Shown here: positions 8,366 to 15,685 of the stretch, in pieces
Layout: the number at the start of each line of letters is the position of its first letter
How positions within the stretch are numbered: the first letter of the stretch is position 1
Assembly: GCA_944324365.1 (NCBI GenBank)
Contig: CALUWA010000008.1
Location: 1 to 52,512, forward strand
Length of the DNA stretch: 52,512 nt
Direction of reading: 5' to 3'
Source: Candidatus Gastranaerophilales bacterium
GTDB taxonomy: Bacteria; Cyanobacteriota; Vampirovibrionia; Gastranaerophilales; Gastranaerophilaceae
Notes under the pieces: model-generated
What the model saw: only the letters and a program-made list of their open reading frames with translations
What the model was told of the DNA's origin: nothing
Databases searched by the model: none
Program-made: the position numbers and the translations under genes

Positions 8366-8986
8366 ATGAAGGTTTCTGCAGTAAACAGGTTTTCTACATT
8401 AAATTTTAACGGTGAAGGTTCAAGAAAAACAAACAAAGTGAGAAATGCCGCAGGCGCAGCGATGATTGCTCTTGCAACGGCAGTTCCGGCAGAAGAAGCG
8501 AATGCGCAATATTTCAGACCGCTGCCACCTCCGCCGCCTACATATTATCACTATTATATTCCGGCACCTGTTATGAATATTCCGGGCTGCTTTATTGTCG
8601 GAGATAATACTGTTGAAAATTATGAAAAAACTATGCAGGATGTTTTTAACGAAGTCGACAGAGCTATTGATGAAAACGGAGAACTATCCGTTAATGAGGT
8701 TGTTAGCGTAGAAGCTAATAACAGAATTACTGTAGGGCTGAATCCTATGACCCGTCAGGAAAAAGTACGTAAAGCGAATTTGGTAAAAGATTTGGCTAAA
8801 AAGTATAACCAGACCGGTTCCGATCCGAATACAATTGATTTTAGTGAATACCAAAAGATAATGAACGATTATATGCAATCTAAAAATATAGCTGATTTTA
8901 TGAATTTGCTTCAAATCTGGACAAATCCGCCATATCGTTATCATTATCACAGACATTTGCCGCCGCCAAGACATTTTTATTATTAA
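8366..8986 (+). CDS. Unknown Pro/Tyr/His-rich envelope-type protein with F-x-G motif
   Basis: I do not recognise this protein of about 206 residues. A GTG at 8360 is in frame, but a GGGGG site 5 bases before the ATG at 8366 favours the latter. The N-terminus carries LNFNGEG, then a small-residue hydrophobic stretch ending AEEANAQ, which resembles a signal-peptide end. Next comes a proline run with Tyr/His. The middle (around DENGELSVNE) resembles a degenerate EF-hand loop lacking the first Asp. The C-terminus is again His/Pro/Tyr-rich (YHYHRHLPPPRH), so metal binding is possible. Export is inferred, not certain. Confidence 0.65.
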   Translation: MKVSAVNRFSTLNFNGEGSRKTNKVRNAAGAAMIALATAVPAEEANAQYFRPLPPPPPTYYHYYIPAPVMNIPGCFIVGDNTVENYEKTMQDVFNEVDRAIDENGELSVNEVVSVEANNRITVGLNPMTRQEKVRKANLVKDLAKKYNQTGSDPNTIDFSEYQKIMNDYMQSKNIADFMNLLQIWTNPPYRYHYHRHLPPPRHFYY

Positions 8987-9087
8987 CAGAACATTTAAAT
9001 AATTCTACTTTCAGGCAATGTAAAAGTTTAAATTGTCGTCTAAGCTATAGTAAAACAAGAATAGCTTTTAACCTGAAAGGAATTAGT

Positions 9088-9420
9088 ATGAAGAATTTTC
9101 TAATATTGTTAATGGCAGCCGGATTTGCTCTTCCGGTAAATGCTGTTTGTCCGGTGACGGGATTTTGTGCTCCTGAGTCGTCTGCCTTATCCAGCCCGAA
9201 TTTAACCGAAAAATATATGCCGAATAATTTGAATGAGATGCAAAAACCTGATGCATTTATGCCGCAATACAGGCCTCCTTATTATGATATGCTTATTCAT
9301 ACCTCGGATGATCGTCAAAATACTACCCCTGGACTAGATAACAGTAACACGGAATCCACATATAACTCAAACTGCCAATTTGGACTTTGTATCCCAAGTA
9401 CGGGTGTAAGCGAAGAATAA
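9088..9420 (+). CDS. Unknown small secreted protein
   Basis: The 110-residue protein starts with a typical signal peptide (MKNFLILLMAAGFALPVNA), probably cut after Ala19. The mature part is short and Asn/Pro/Ser-rich and has two cysteine pairs, CPVTGFC near its start and CQFGLC near its end, which could form disulphides. A GAAAGGA site supports the start. It is convergent with lptF, whose stop lies two bases away. Periplasmic or surface location is inferred; the function is unknown. Confidence 0.65.
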   Translation: MKNFLILLMAAGFALPVNAVCPVTGFCAPESSALSSPNLTEKYMPNNLNEMQKPDAFMPQYRPPYYDMLIHTSDDRQNTTPGLDNSNTESTYNSNCQFGLCIPSTGVSEE

Positions 9421-9421
9421 T

Positions 9422-10558
9422 TTATTCTATGGTATAAACTTTTTTGTAGTAAAGGAAGGAACCAAAGACCGTAAGAATGATATTTGGCATCCAGGCCGCA
9501 AGAACAGGAATTAACGTGCCGGCTTCCCCGAAAGATATTGATAGCGCACGGATTAGGTAGTAAGCAAAGATTATCAATATTGAGAACAAGAAGCCGCGGT
9601 TATAACGGACTCTTGGCGGTGTAATTGCAAGCGGAACCCCTACAAGCACAAGTACAATAGTTGTAATAGGCAATGCCAGTTTATCGTATAACTCAATTAC
9701 TACAGTGTTTCTCTGCTCTTTATCAAGAGTGTGCAGGTTCGTTGCAATAAATTTCAGCAATTGCGTGAAATTCATTTCCTTTGCCATATTTTTATTTAAC
9801 TGCTTGGACAAATCAAGCCCGAACTTTACGGTAGAATCTTCAAATAAAGTAGTATTAAGGACTTTGCCTTCTTGTCCTACGGTATAGACAGCACCTCTTT
9901 GAAAATCCCATCCGGCAGGTGTTGTCTTGCCCTGTCTGGCTTGTAAAACCTGAATAGTACCCTCTTTTGAAGTATCCAAAACAGTTATATTGTATAAGAT
10001 TTTATCCTCGCAGTGTCCAACGTAAAACAATCTTTTTAATACACCGTCTGAGCCGATATCTTTAAATACGAAATTCTGTTTTCCGTCCGGTACGTTCTTC
10101 TGGCTGAGTGACCATAGTGCGAGATCTTTTGAATATTTTGATGCAACCGGTACAATTGTTTCGTTAATAACAAAACTGCAAATACACATAACAATTGAAA
10201 ATATGAATATCGGTTTTGCAATACGGTTGATACCTATACCGCAGGCTCTTAGTACTGTGATTTCAGAGGCCAGGCTGAGTCTGTTTAACGTCATAACCGT
10301 AGACAACAAAACCCCCATCGGAATTGTCATAACAACAACCGACGGAAGGTTTAAAATTATCATAAGCAGTGCAACCTTAAACGGGATGCCAAACAGCGAG
10401 ATTTGCTTGATAAGTGTAATAAAAGTATCGGAAGCAAATATAATGGAAGTAAATACAAATACTCCCATTATAAACATCTCAATTATCTGCTTAAGGATAT
10501 ATTGATCCAGTATGGTAATATTTTTAAGCTTTCTGCTAATTCTTCTTCCTACAGCCAT
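9422..10558 (-). CDS. LptF/LptG-family LPS export permease
   Basis: The 378-residue protein matches the YjgP/YjgQ family, the inner-membrane permease of the Lpt system that lifts lipopolysaccharide out of the membrane. Membrane helices cluster at the N-terminus (about residues 28-130) and C-terminus (about 290-375), with a periplasmic beta-rich domain between them, as in the family. Only one such gene is present here, unlike the lptF-lptG pair of Proteobacteria, so it could serve both roles. There is no ribosome binding site. A TATAAT box lies exactly 6 bases before the ATG, which suggests a leaderless message. Confidence 0.88.
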   Translation of the reverse strand: MAVGRRISRKLKNITILDQYILKQIIEMFIMGVFVFTSIIFASDTFITLIKQISLFGIPFKVALLMIILNLPSVVVMTIPMGVLLSTVMTLNRLSLASEITVLRACGIGINRIAKPIFIFSIVMCICSFVINETIVPVASKYSKDLALWSLSQKNVPDGKQNFVFKDIGSDGVLKRLFYVGHCEDKILYNITVLDTSKEGTIQVLQARQGKTTPAGWDFQRGAVYTVGQEGKVLNTTLFEDSTVKFGLDLSKQLNKNMAKEMNFTQLLKFIATNLHTLDKEQRNTVVIELYDKLALPITTIVLVLVGVPLAITPPRVRYNRGFLFSILIIFAYYLIRALSISFGEAGTLIPVLAAWMPNIILTVFGSFLYYKKVYTIE

Positions 10559-10564
10559 AAAAGA

Positions 10565-10593
10565 ATTATATTCTAAACAAAAAGTTTTATCAA
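10565..10593 (-). promoter_or_regulatory. Leaderless promoter of the lptF-type gene
   Basis: On the minus strand the order is TTGATA (10588-10593), 17 bases, TATAAT (10565-10570), 6 bases, then the ATG. This is a near-consensus promoter whose start point would fall on the initiation codon. No Shine-Dalgarno sequence fits in the 6 bases. Confidence 0.75.
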
Positions 10594-10878
10594 TTATTTA
10601 TTGAGCGTTTTTGTCGAATATTTGCCGTTAGGATTTCTTGTAGAAATCACAGTTTCGCCGTTGTTTTTTTGCATAGATTTTAATAATTTGCTGTTTGCAT
10701 CGTAAACGTTATATGATGAAACATAATATTCGGCAGAGTAGCTTTTTGGCATCAAAACCATGTCTATTGTTTTTCTTTTCGGGGTATCTATCTCAATTAC
10801 TCTTCTGACTCCCTGGTGAATTTTTTCTTCCAGCGCAAGACTGTTTACGAGTTTTTGGGGTTTAAAATTAATTCTCAT
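10594..10878 (-). CDS. Unknown small protein
   Basis: I do not recognise this 94-residue protein. It begins MRINFKPQK, a variant of the N-terminal aromatic motif seen in other small proteins here but with Pro in place of Gly. It has no signal peptide or membrane segment, and it is Lys/Ser/Asn-rich with a beta-strand-like middle (DMVLMPKSYSAEYYVSSYNVYD). An AAGGAAAT site just upstream supports the start. It ends just before the lptF promoter and may be separately transcribed. Confidence 0.6.
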   Translation of the reverse strand: MRINFKPQKLVNSLALEEKIHQGVRRVIEIDTPKRKTIDMVLMPKSYSAEYYVSSYNVYDANSKLLKSMQKNNGETVISTRNPNGKYSTKTLNK

Positions 10879-11002
10879 AATATTTCCTTCGTTATTTGGG
10901 GTAACACACTCGAAAACTATACAACTAAGATAACATTTTGTAAAGAAAATAACAAAAATTGTTTTTTACGGTTTTTATCTGTATTAACAAAAAGGGAAAA
11001 TA

Positions 11003-11695
11003 ATGTTAGTACAGAATAATAATAATTATATAAATTTCGGAGCCAATCATATAAGGACGATAAACAAAATCGCGGGCTCAAATAAGATAAATAATATTGC
11101 AAATATTTATTCAATAGACAAGACTGATAAGGCTTTTTTAGAACGTTTCATATCAAATTTAGATAATGAGCAGCGTTTTGATAAAGCTGCAATAAAAGAA
11201 AAGGCTACTGTTAACGAAACTTTAAAAATGGTTTTGGAAAAAGCCTTACATCTTGATAAGAAATCGAAAGACAGTGTGTATATAGCTGTAAATAATAAAA
11301 ACCAAATTTGCGGCAGTTTGGATTTTACGAACAGCGGTATTCCGGTGCTTAAAAATGTTATGGTCTGGGGAAAAGAAAATAAATCTGCTATAAGAGGCGG
11401 ACTGTTAACTGAATTTTTACGGCATGTTAATAAGATAAATAACTCCTCATTGGGGGCAACAGATATTTATTCTTACTGTGAACCGAAAATTCCCGGAAAT
11501 AAAGTGCTAAAATCTTTAGGGTTTAAAACTGTTATAAGTAAATATAACTTTATAAGAGAACGCTTAAGAATGGCGTCGGGAAATATAAGGCAAAATATTA
11601 AAATGTCTGAGGAGAGTTTGGAAAAGCGGCTAAATATAAAATTTTCCAAAAATCAAAAACACGAATCTGTTCAATTGGATAAACTTGATATATAA
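11003..11695 (+). CDS. Unknown protein, possibly GNAT-like, with N-terminal motif
   Basis: The 230-residue protein starts with an Asn-rich segment holding YINFGANH (about residues 9-16), related to the F-x-G motif of its neighbours. The middle has features that could be an acetyltransferase (GNAT) fold. These are a strand pair VYIAVNNKNQICGSLDF, a helix after RGGLLTEFLRHV and a late KVLKSLGFK segment of the kind that closes GNAT domains. The classic acetyl-CoA loop is not clear, so this is a weak suggestion. The C-terminus is basic. An AAAGGGA site supports the start. Confidence 0.55.
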   Translation: MLVQNNNNYINFGANHIRTINKIAGSNKINNIANIYSIDKTDKAFLERFISNLDNEQRFDKAAIKEKATVNETLKMVLEKALHLDKKSKDSVYIAVNNKNQICGSLDFTNSGIPVLKNVMVWGKENKSAIRGGLLTEFLRHVNKINNSSLGATDIYSYCEPKIPGNKVLKSLGFKTVISKYNFIRERLRMASGNIRQNIKMSEESLEKRLNIKFSKNQKHESVQLDKLDI

Positions 11696-11738
11696 TAATT
11701 GAAATGATGGTTATATTATTTAAGTGTGGTGGATGTAC

Positions 11739-12233
11739 ATGTATAAAGTGATAATATCATTGCTTTTGTTAGCTTATTTTATGAGATTGAATTTTGTAGT
11801 GCTTGCGGAAGAAACAAGTTCGGCAAAGGCAGAGCGGATTAGTGAGATTGTAAGAGTTCCTAAGTGGGAGGAATATGTTCCTTATAAATATCAAAATCCA
11901 AGAGATTTCAGTAGAGGAAAATCTATTGGGGAATTGTCTACCGGTATATTTCTTACAAATTTAATCATAACATCTCCAATAGGTATTCCGATGATTGTGC
12001 ATTCGACTACGAAATTAAAGAATAAAAGCTATTATGATAAAAAGATTAAATTTGAACAAGGATTACTTGAAGCAGAAAAAATTACAGATCCGAAAGAAAA
12101 AGAATTATATTACAAACAATTATTGAAAGATTGCAATATGTCAGAAGAAAGACGTGCCAAACAGTTAAAGAAGCTTAAAAAAAGAAATAAAAAGTTTACA
12201 AAAGAACAATTGAAAAATGAAGTAAAAAAATAA
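11739..12233 (+). CDS. Unknown exported or membrane protein
   Basis: I do not recognise this protein of about 164 residues. I place the start at ATG 11739, six bases after GGTGG; GTG 11724 and ATG 11733 are in-frame alternatives. The N-terminus is a hydrophobic signal-like segment (VIISLLLLAYF) and a possible cut near VLAEE. A second hydrophobic stretch (GIFLTNLIITSPIGIPMIV, around residues 70-90) could span the membrane. The C-terminal half is highly charged, Lys/Glu-rich and probably helical. It lies 17 bases before the nucleotidyltransferase gene. Confidence 0.6.
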   Translation: MYKVIISLLLLAYFMRLNFVVLAEETSSAKAERISEIVRVPKWEEYVPYKYQNPRDFSRGKSIGELSTGIFLTNLIITSPIGIPMIVHSTTKLKNKSYYDKKIKFEQGLLEAEKITDPKEKELYYKQLLKDCNMSEERRAKQLKKLKKRNKKFTKEQLKNEVKK

Positions 12234-12250
12234 TTGTTAAAGGTGTTTAT

Positions 12251-12925
12251 ATGGCTTTTGATATAGATGTTTTTATAAATGAATTTGTATCGCAGTTAAA
12301 AAATATATATGGAAACAGATTATTGTTTACAGGCCTGCAGGGTAGTTATGCCAGAGGAGAGGCGACTGCAGACAGTGATATAGATTTTGTTGTGATTATT
12401 AAGGATTTAACTTTTGAAGATCTAAAAGATTATAAAAAGTTAGCAGATATATCATCTTACAAAGAGAAGCTGTGCGGATTTATTGCAGGTGATAAAGAAT
12501 TGCGTAATTGGTCAAAATTCGATTTATTTCAATTGATATTTGATACGAAAGCCGTTTGTGGAAGTTTATCAGATATAGTAGAAAAACCTTCTTCAGACGA
12601 TGTAAGGACTTTTGTAAAAATAAACAGTGAGAATTTATATCACGGTGCGGTTCATAGTTATTTGTATTCGCGAACCAGGCATGATGATTTGTCCGCATTT
12701 TATAAGAATGTTTTTTATGTTTTGCAGGGGATTTATTATTTGAAAAGCGGAAAGTATTTCCCGACTAAGCAGCTTTTGGCTGGTGCGCTGGAAAATAAAG
12801 ACTGTGAAATATTTGAAATTTGCCTAAACAGGCGCGATATTACCGGAAAAAATACTGTTGAAGTTGAGCAGTTATATGAGGAATTAATAAACTGGAGCAG
12901 AAATAACATAAAAATATACACTTGA
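12251..12925 (+). CDS. Nucleotidyltransferase-domain protein
   Basis: The 224-residue protein carries the polymerase-beta-type nucleotidyltransferase motif GSYARGEATADSDID (about residues 30-44), with the two metal-binding aspartates of SDID. A third acidic position is possible near residue 90. The C-terminal half is helical (YLYSRTRHDDLSAFYKNVFYVLQG) and resembles the HEPN-like or KNTase helical domain found with such enzymes. It may adenylylate a protein, RNA or aminoglycoside-like compound; sequence alone does not say which. An AAAGGTG site supports the start. It is last in a run with the exported protein upstream. Confidence 0.75.
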   Translation: MAFDIDVFINEFVSQLKNIYGNRLLFTGLQGSYARGEATADSDIDFVVIIKDLTFEDLKDYKKLADISSYKEKLCGFIAGDKELRNWSKFDLFQLIFDTKAVCGSLSDIVEKPSSDDVRTFVKINSENLYHGAVHSYLYSRTRHDDLSAFYKNVFYVLQGIYYLKSGKYFPTKQLLAGALENKDCEIFEICLNRRDITGKNTVEVEQLYEELINWSRNNIKIYT

Positions 12926-13023
12926 TTTTTCAGACAGTTGATGTTAAATTGGAGAAGTGGCATTTAGCGAAGCCGGTCGGGGAAGCCGATGAGGTTTGTG
13001 GCGGATGCCGGTGATAAGTAAAT

Positions 13024-13320
13024 AATTCTGGGATGAGGCACTCTGCCGACGAGAAAGATTAAGTATCTTTCGAGGAGAGGAAGGTAGCGCAGCTACCGCG
13101 TCAAATCCCGATGACAATCAAATATTCTGGGACGTGGCACTCTGCCGACGAGAAAGATTGAGTATCTTTCGAGGAGAGGAAGGTAGCGCAGCTACCGCGT
13201 CAAATCCCGATGACAATCAAATATTCTGGGACGTGGCACTCTGCCGACGAGAAAGATTAAGTATCTTTCGAGGAGAGGTAGGTAGCGCAGCTACCGCGTC
13301 AAGTCCTGACAAATCCAGAA
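13024..13320. repeat. Three ~99-bp tandem repeats leading in phase into a tRNA gene
   Basis: Units are at 13024-13123 (100 bp), 13124-13222 (99 bp) and 13223-13320 (98 bp), almost identical apart from a few bases and a changed last 20 bases in unit 3. Each starts ATTCTGGGA, and the same ATTCTGGGAC sits at 13321-13330, overlapping the 5' end of the tRNA. Each unit has two perfect hairpins, GAAAGAT/ATCTTTC and GGTAGC/GCTACC. The unit also shares GGTAGCGCAG with the tRNA D-arm and has a T-arm-like AAATCCCG. There are no unique spacers, so it is not CRISPR. The rest of 12926-13538 shows no gene. Confidence 0.85.
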
Positions 13321-13325
13321 ATTCT

Positions 13326-13397
<72 letters not shown>

Positions 13398-13538
13398 GTT
13401 TTTTATGTTTTAATGCTGAGCGGGTATAATTAATTTACTTGTTATTTATTTGTTTGTAAAAAAATATTTTTATACAATTGAGATTTATAACAATTTTTGT
13501 TATTATATAGATATATATTGTTATAAATGAGGTATTTT

Positions 13539-13775
13539 ATGAACATATCTTTAACACCAACATTAGAAAAATATGTACAAGATAAAGTGGCTTCCGGATT
13601 ATATAATTCTGTTAGCGAAGTCATTAGAGAGGCTTTAAGAATGATGGCTTCTAAAGATAAAATATCACAAGAGAGAATTGCGCAGTTAAATAAAGATATT
13701 GAAGAAGGTTGGAATGATACTGTAATTTTGGATGGACATTCAGCTATGGAAAAATTGATTAAAAAATATGAATGA
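13539..13775 (+). CDS. parD: ParD-family antitoxin
   Basis: The 78-residue protein (start at ATG 13539 after a GAGGT site; an ATG at 13527 would overlap that site) has the ParD/CopG ribbon-helix-helix layout. An N-terminal strand (NISLTPTLEKYV) is followed by SGLYNSVSEVIREALRMM, the typical conserved helix. An acidic C-terminus follows that would bind the toxin. It overlaps the toxin gene by 8 bases, as expected for a co-translated type II toxin-antitoxin pair. The pair lies just after the tRNA and tandem repeats, a common place for mobile cargo. Confidence 0.88.
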   Translation: MNISLTPTLEKYVQDKVASGLYNSVSEVIREALRMMASKDKISQERIAQLNKDIEEGWNDTVILDGHSAMEKLIKKYE

Positions 13776-14070
13776 TTTAGAACTTGAAATTACAAGTAAA
13801 GCATATAATGATATTGAAATAATTTCGGATTATATTGCAAAAGATAATAAAACTGCTGCAACAAAATTGGTAAAATTATTTAATAAAGCATTTAAAACTT
13901 TATGTAGACATCCATCTCTTGGTAAATCAAGAGATGATTTTACTTATTTAGATGTTAAATTTTATGTTGTGAAAAAGAATTATTTAGTTATATATAGAAT
14001 AATTGATAACAAAAACTTAAGAATATTAAGAGTTTTAACGGCTTATCAGGATATTTGTTCAATATTGTGA
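13768..14070 (+). CDS. parE: ParE/RelE-superfamily toxin
   Basis: The 100-residue protein fits the ParE/RelE toxin fold. An N-terminal strand (LELEITSKAYNDIE) leads into the helix DIEIISDYIAKDN. LCRHPSLGKSR follows, then the C-terminal strands YVVKKNYLVIYRIID and LRILRVLTAYQD. ParE toxins poison DNA gyrase and RelE toxins cut ribosome-bound mRNA; the antitoxin type favours ParE here. It is the second gene of the operon, overlapping parD. Length and key features are intact, so it is probably functional. Confidence 0.88.
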   Translation: MNDLELEITSKAYNDIEIISDYIAKDNKTAATKLVKLFNKAFKTLCRHPSLGKSRDDFTYLDVKFYVVKKNYLVIYRIIDNKNLRILRVLTAYQDICSIL

Positions 14071-14090
14071 ATTACGAGCGCAACGGATTT

Positions 14091-14193
14091 GGGCAATAGT
14101 GAGCGCAGCAAAACTCGTACAGACGAGAACTGCGTTGAGCTGCTTTAGCCGTCAATAATCCAAGACGCGTCATGTTGATGTGCCTCAGGCACT
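14091..14193. repeat. 103-bp dispersed repeat, inverted partner at 40143-40245
   Basis: The reverse complement of 40143-40245 aligns along the full 103 bases. The alignment includes an identical stretch around AATAATCCAAGACGCG and the shared TCAGGCACT end. I see no coding frame in it. In both places it is followed by a second repeat family. The repeat ends where the promoter of the second pilin locus begins. Confidence 0.75.
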
Positions 14194-14221
14194 TGCAAAA
14201 TTTGTGAACATCGTTTATACT
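14193..14221 (+). promoter_or_regulatory. Probable promoter of the second pilin locus
   Basis: TTGCAA (14193-14198), 17 bases and TATACT (14216-14221) form a good promoter. A GGAGG ribosome binding site follows at 14232-14236 and an ATG at 14245. This complete expression signal lies before the G10 tract. Confidence 0.65.
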
Positions 14222-14244
14222 AAAGAAAAATGGAGGTGTAAAAC

Positions 14245-14298
14245 ATGCAAAACTCAAGTATAGCACGGGGATACCGGGGGGGGGGTATCTACATCTAA
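14245..14298 (+). CDS. 17-codon frame ending after the G tract; likely the true start of the pilin gene, out of frame
   Basis: ATG 14245 sits 8 bases after a strong GGAGG. The frame reads through the 10-G tract and stops at TAA 14296-14298 (peptide MQNSSIARGYRGGGIYI). If the tract lost one G, the same frame would continue without a stop into the pilin frame at 14315. As sequenced, it encodes only a short peptide. I therefore read it as the start of a phase-variable gene in the off state, rather than as an independent peptide gene. Confidence 0.5.
   Translation: MQNSSIARGYRGGGIYI
14276..14285. repeat. Homopolymeric G10 tract
   Basis: Ten consecutive G lie between a well-signalled ATG (14245) and the pilin reading frame. 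The tract is flanked by GATACC/GGTATC, a small inverted repeat. Poly-G runs of this length slip readily during replication and are the classic switch in phase-variable surface genes. Confidence 0.85.
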
Positions 14299-14314
14299 GT
14301 CAGGACAAGGGTTT

Positions 14315-15298
14315 ATGCCCATTTGCCATTACGGCGAGCTTGGGATTTTAAGGGATTTATTCCGAAGTATTTATAAATCAATCCAGGGGAAAAGATCGCG
14401 CAATAAATGCGCGATGACAAATTTTGGTGCGTCCCAACAGCCATATGTCATCGCGGAAGGCGAAGCCTGTCCGCGATCTATGGATTGCTTCGCTAACGCT
14501 CGCAATGACGAAAAAAAGAGATTCTTCGGATTTCATCCTCAGAATGACATAGCGAAGAAAGCGGCGTTTACACTTGCGGAAGTTTTGATGACGCTTGGCA
14601 TAATAGGTATTGTTGCTGCAATGACATTGCCTTCTCTTATTCAAAAGCAGCAGGATAAGATTACTGTTACCAAATTAAAAAAAATGTATAGTGTATTCTC
14701 TCAAGCTTACTTATTTTCTTTAGAAGAATATGGAACACCTGATAATTGGGGATTTGGCAACCGAGATGCCGGCATGGCAGATGAAGATGATACGGATTAT
14801 ATTGCCCAAAATGCTTTAATAATAAAAAATATCTTTTTTAAACAGGTAAAGAGTATAAAAATTTGTGATAAAGCTTTAGACAAAACTAACTGCGGGCTTG
14901 CTGATAAATATTATTACGAAGGTGGTTCGGAAGCAACAGCACTTTTTAGCCAAATAACCAGTTTTTCAATAATCGACGGCAGCAGTGTTTTAATTTTGGT
15001 AAATAATGGAGATTGCAAGGAGGTTCGCGGAACTGATAAATATCTAAAAAATGTTTGTGCCTGGATATTTGTTGATTTGAATAATTCGAACCCTCCAAAT
15101 ACAATAGGCAGAGATTTATTTGGGTTTTATCTTACAAAGTATGGAATTGTTCCGGAGGGTACGTTAAGTGAAACAATGTATAATATTGAATCAACAAACG
15201 GACATGGCAAAGCTGCTTGGATTATATATAATGAAAATCTCGATTATCTCAAATGTCCAGGGAAATTAAGCTGGAGCGGCAAAAAAACTTGCCGTTAG
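14315..15298 (+). CDS. Type IV pilin-like protein with long repeat-derived leader
   Basis: The frame contains a full prepilin segment, KKAAFTLAEVLMTLG plus a hydrophobic helix (IGIVAAMTLPSLI). A globular extracellular domain of about 220 residues with several Cys follows. The prepilin site lies about 75-80 residues into the frame. The leader is encoded by dispersed repeat sequence (14395-14555), and no start codon lies close to the prepilin site. ATG 14315 has no good ribosome binding site. The well-signalled ATG 14245 is one base out of frame across the G10 tract. The gene may therefore be off, or start weakly inside the leader (ATG 14413 or 14482). The start is uncertain. Confidence 0.7.
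   Translation: MPICHYGELGILRDLFRSIYKSIQGKRSRNKCAMTNFGASQQPYVIAEGEACPRSMDCFANARNDEKKRFFGFHPQNDIAKKAAFTLAEVLMTLGIIGIVAAMTLPSLIQKQQDKITVTKLKKMYSVFSQAYLFSLEEYGTPDNWGFGNRDAGMADEDDTDYIAQNALIIKNIFFKQVKSIKICDKALDKTNCGLADKYYYEGGSEATALFSQITSFSIIDGSSVLILVNNGDCKEVRGTDKYLKNVCAWIFVDLNNSNPPNTIGRDLFGFYLTKYGIVPEGTLSETMYNIESTNGHGKAAWIIYNENLDYLKCPGKLSWSGKKTCR
14395..14555. repeat. Dispersed palindromic repeats inside the pilin leader
   Basis: This stretch holds a perfect stem, ATCGCGC/GCGCGAT (14395-14415), a larger palindrome with ATCGCGGA/TCCGCGAT arms (about 14450-14481), and a GGATTGCTTCGC...CGCAATGACG element related to the one at 40332-40405. It ends in a third type, ATTCTTCGG...CAGAATGACA. Such elements are normally intergenic. 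Here they stay open in the pilin frame. Confidence 0.7.
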
Positions 15299-15403
15299 GC
15301 TTTAAATCGGGTTTTATCCTTATCCTGCTTGTTTGCAGTCTTAATAAAAATTTAATCTTAGCATACTTTTAAAGTATTATAATAATGCTTGGAGGAATTT
15401 AAG

Positions 15404-15679
15404 ATGAGTATATTTGAAGCCGGAATGATGGTATGTTTTGGTGTAAGCTGGCCGATTGCAGCTTATAAAACCTATAGAGCAAAGTGCGTAAGTGGAAAAA
15501 GCTTTACATTTTCCTGTTTGATATTAACTGGTTATATTTGCGGAGTAATACACAAATTGTTCTTTTACAGGGATTGGGTAATATGGCTTTATCTTTTAAA
15601 TATGATATTTTTGCTTACGGATATGGGACTGTATTTAAGGTATAAATATAAGCCGGTGCAGGTAAATAATGATAAGTAA
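15404..15679 (+). CDS. Small three-helix membrane protein, possibly SemiSWEET/PQ-loop
   Basis: The 91-residue protein (ATG 15404, 8 bases after GGAGG; a TTG at 15389 would overlap that site) has three hydrophobic helices. The first contains CFGVSWPIAAYKTYRAK and is followed by VSGKSFTF. This order (helix with W-P, then Lys/Arg and a G-K-S turn) resembles half-transporters of the SemiSWEET/PQ-loop type, which work as dimers moving small sugars. The match is by pattern only. It stands alone and is convergent with the GNAT gene. Confidence 0.6.
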   Translation: MSIFEAGMMVCFGVSWPIAAYKTYRAKCVSGKSFTFSCLILTGYICGVIHKLFFYRDWVIWLYLLNMIFLLTDMGLYLRYKYKPVQVNNDK

Positions 15680-15685
15680 TTTTTC

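Noticed and set aside
13024-13320. CRISPR array
   Set aside because: Units are contiguous near-identical 98-100 bp copies without unique spacers, and no cas gene is present.
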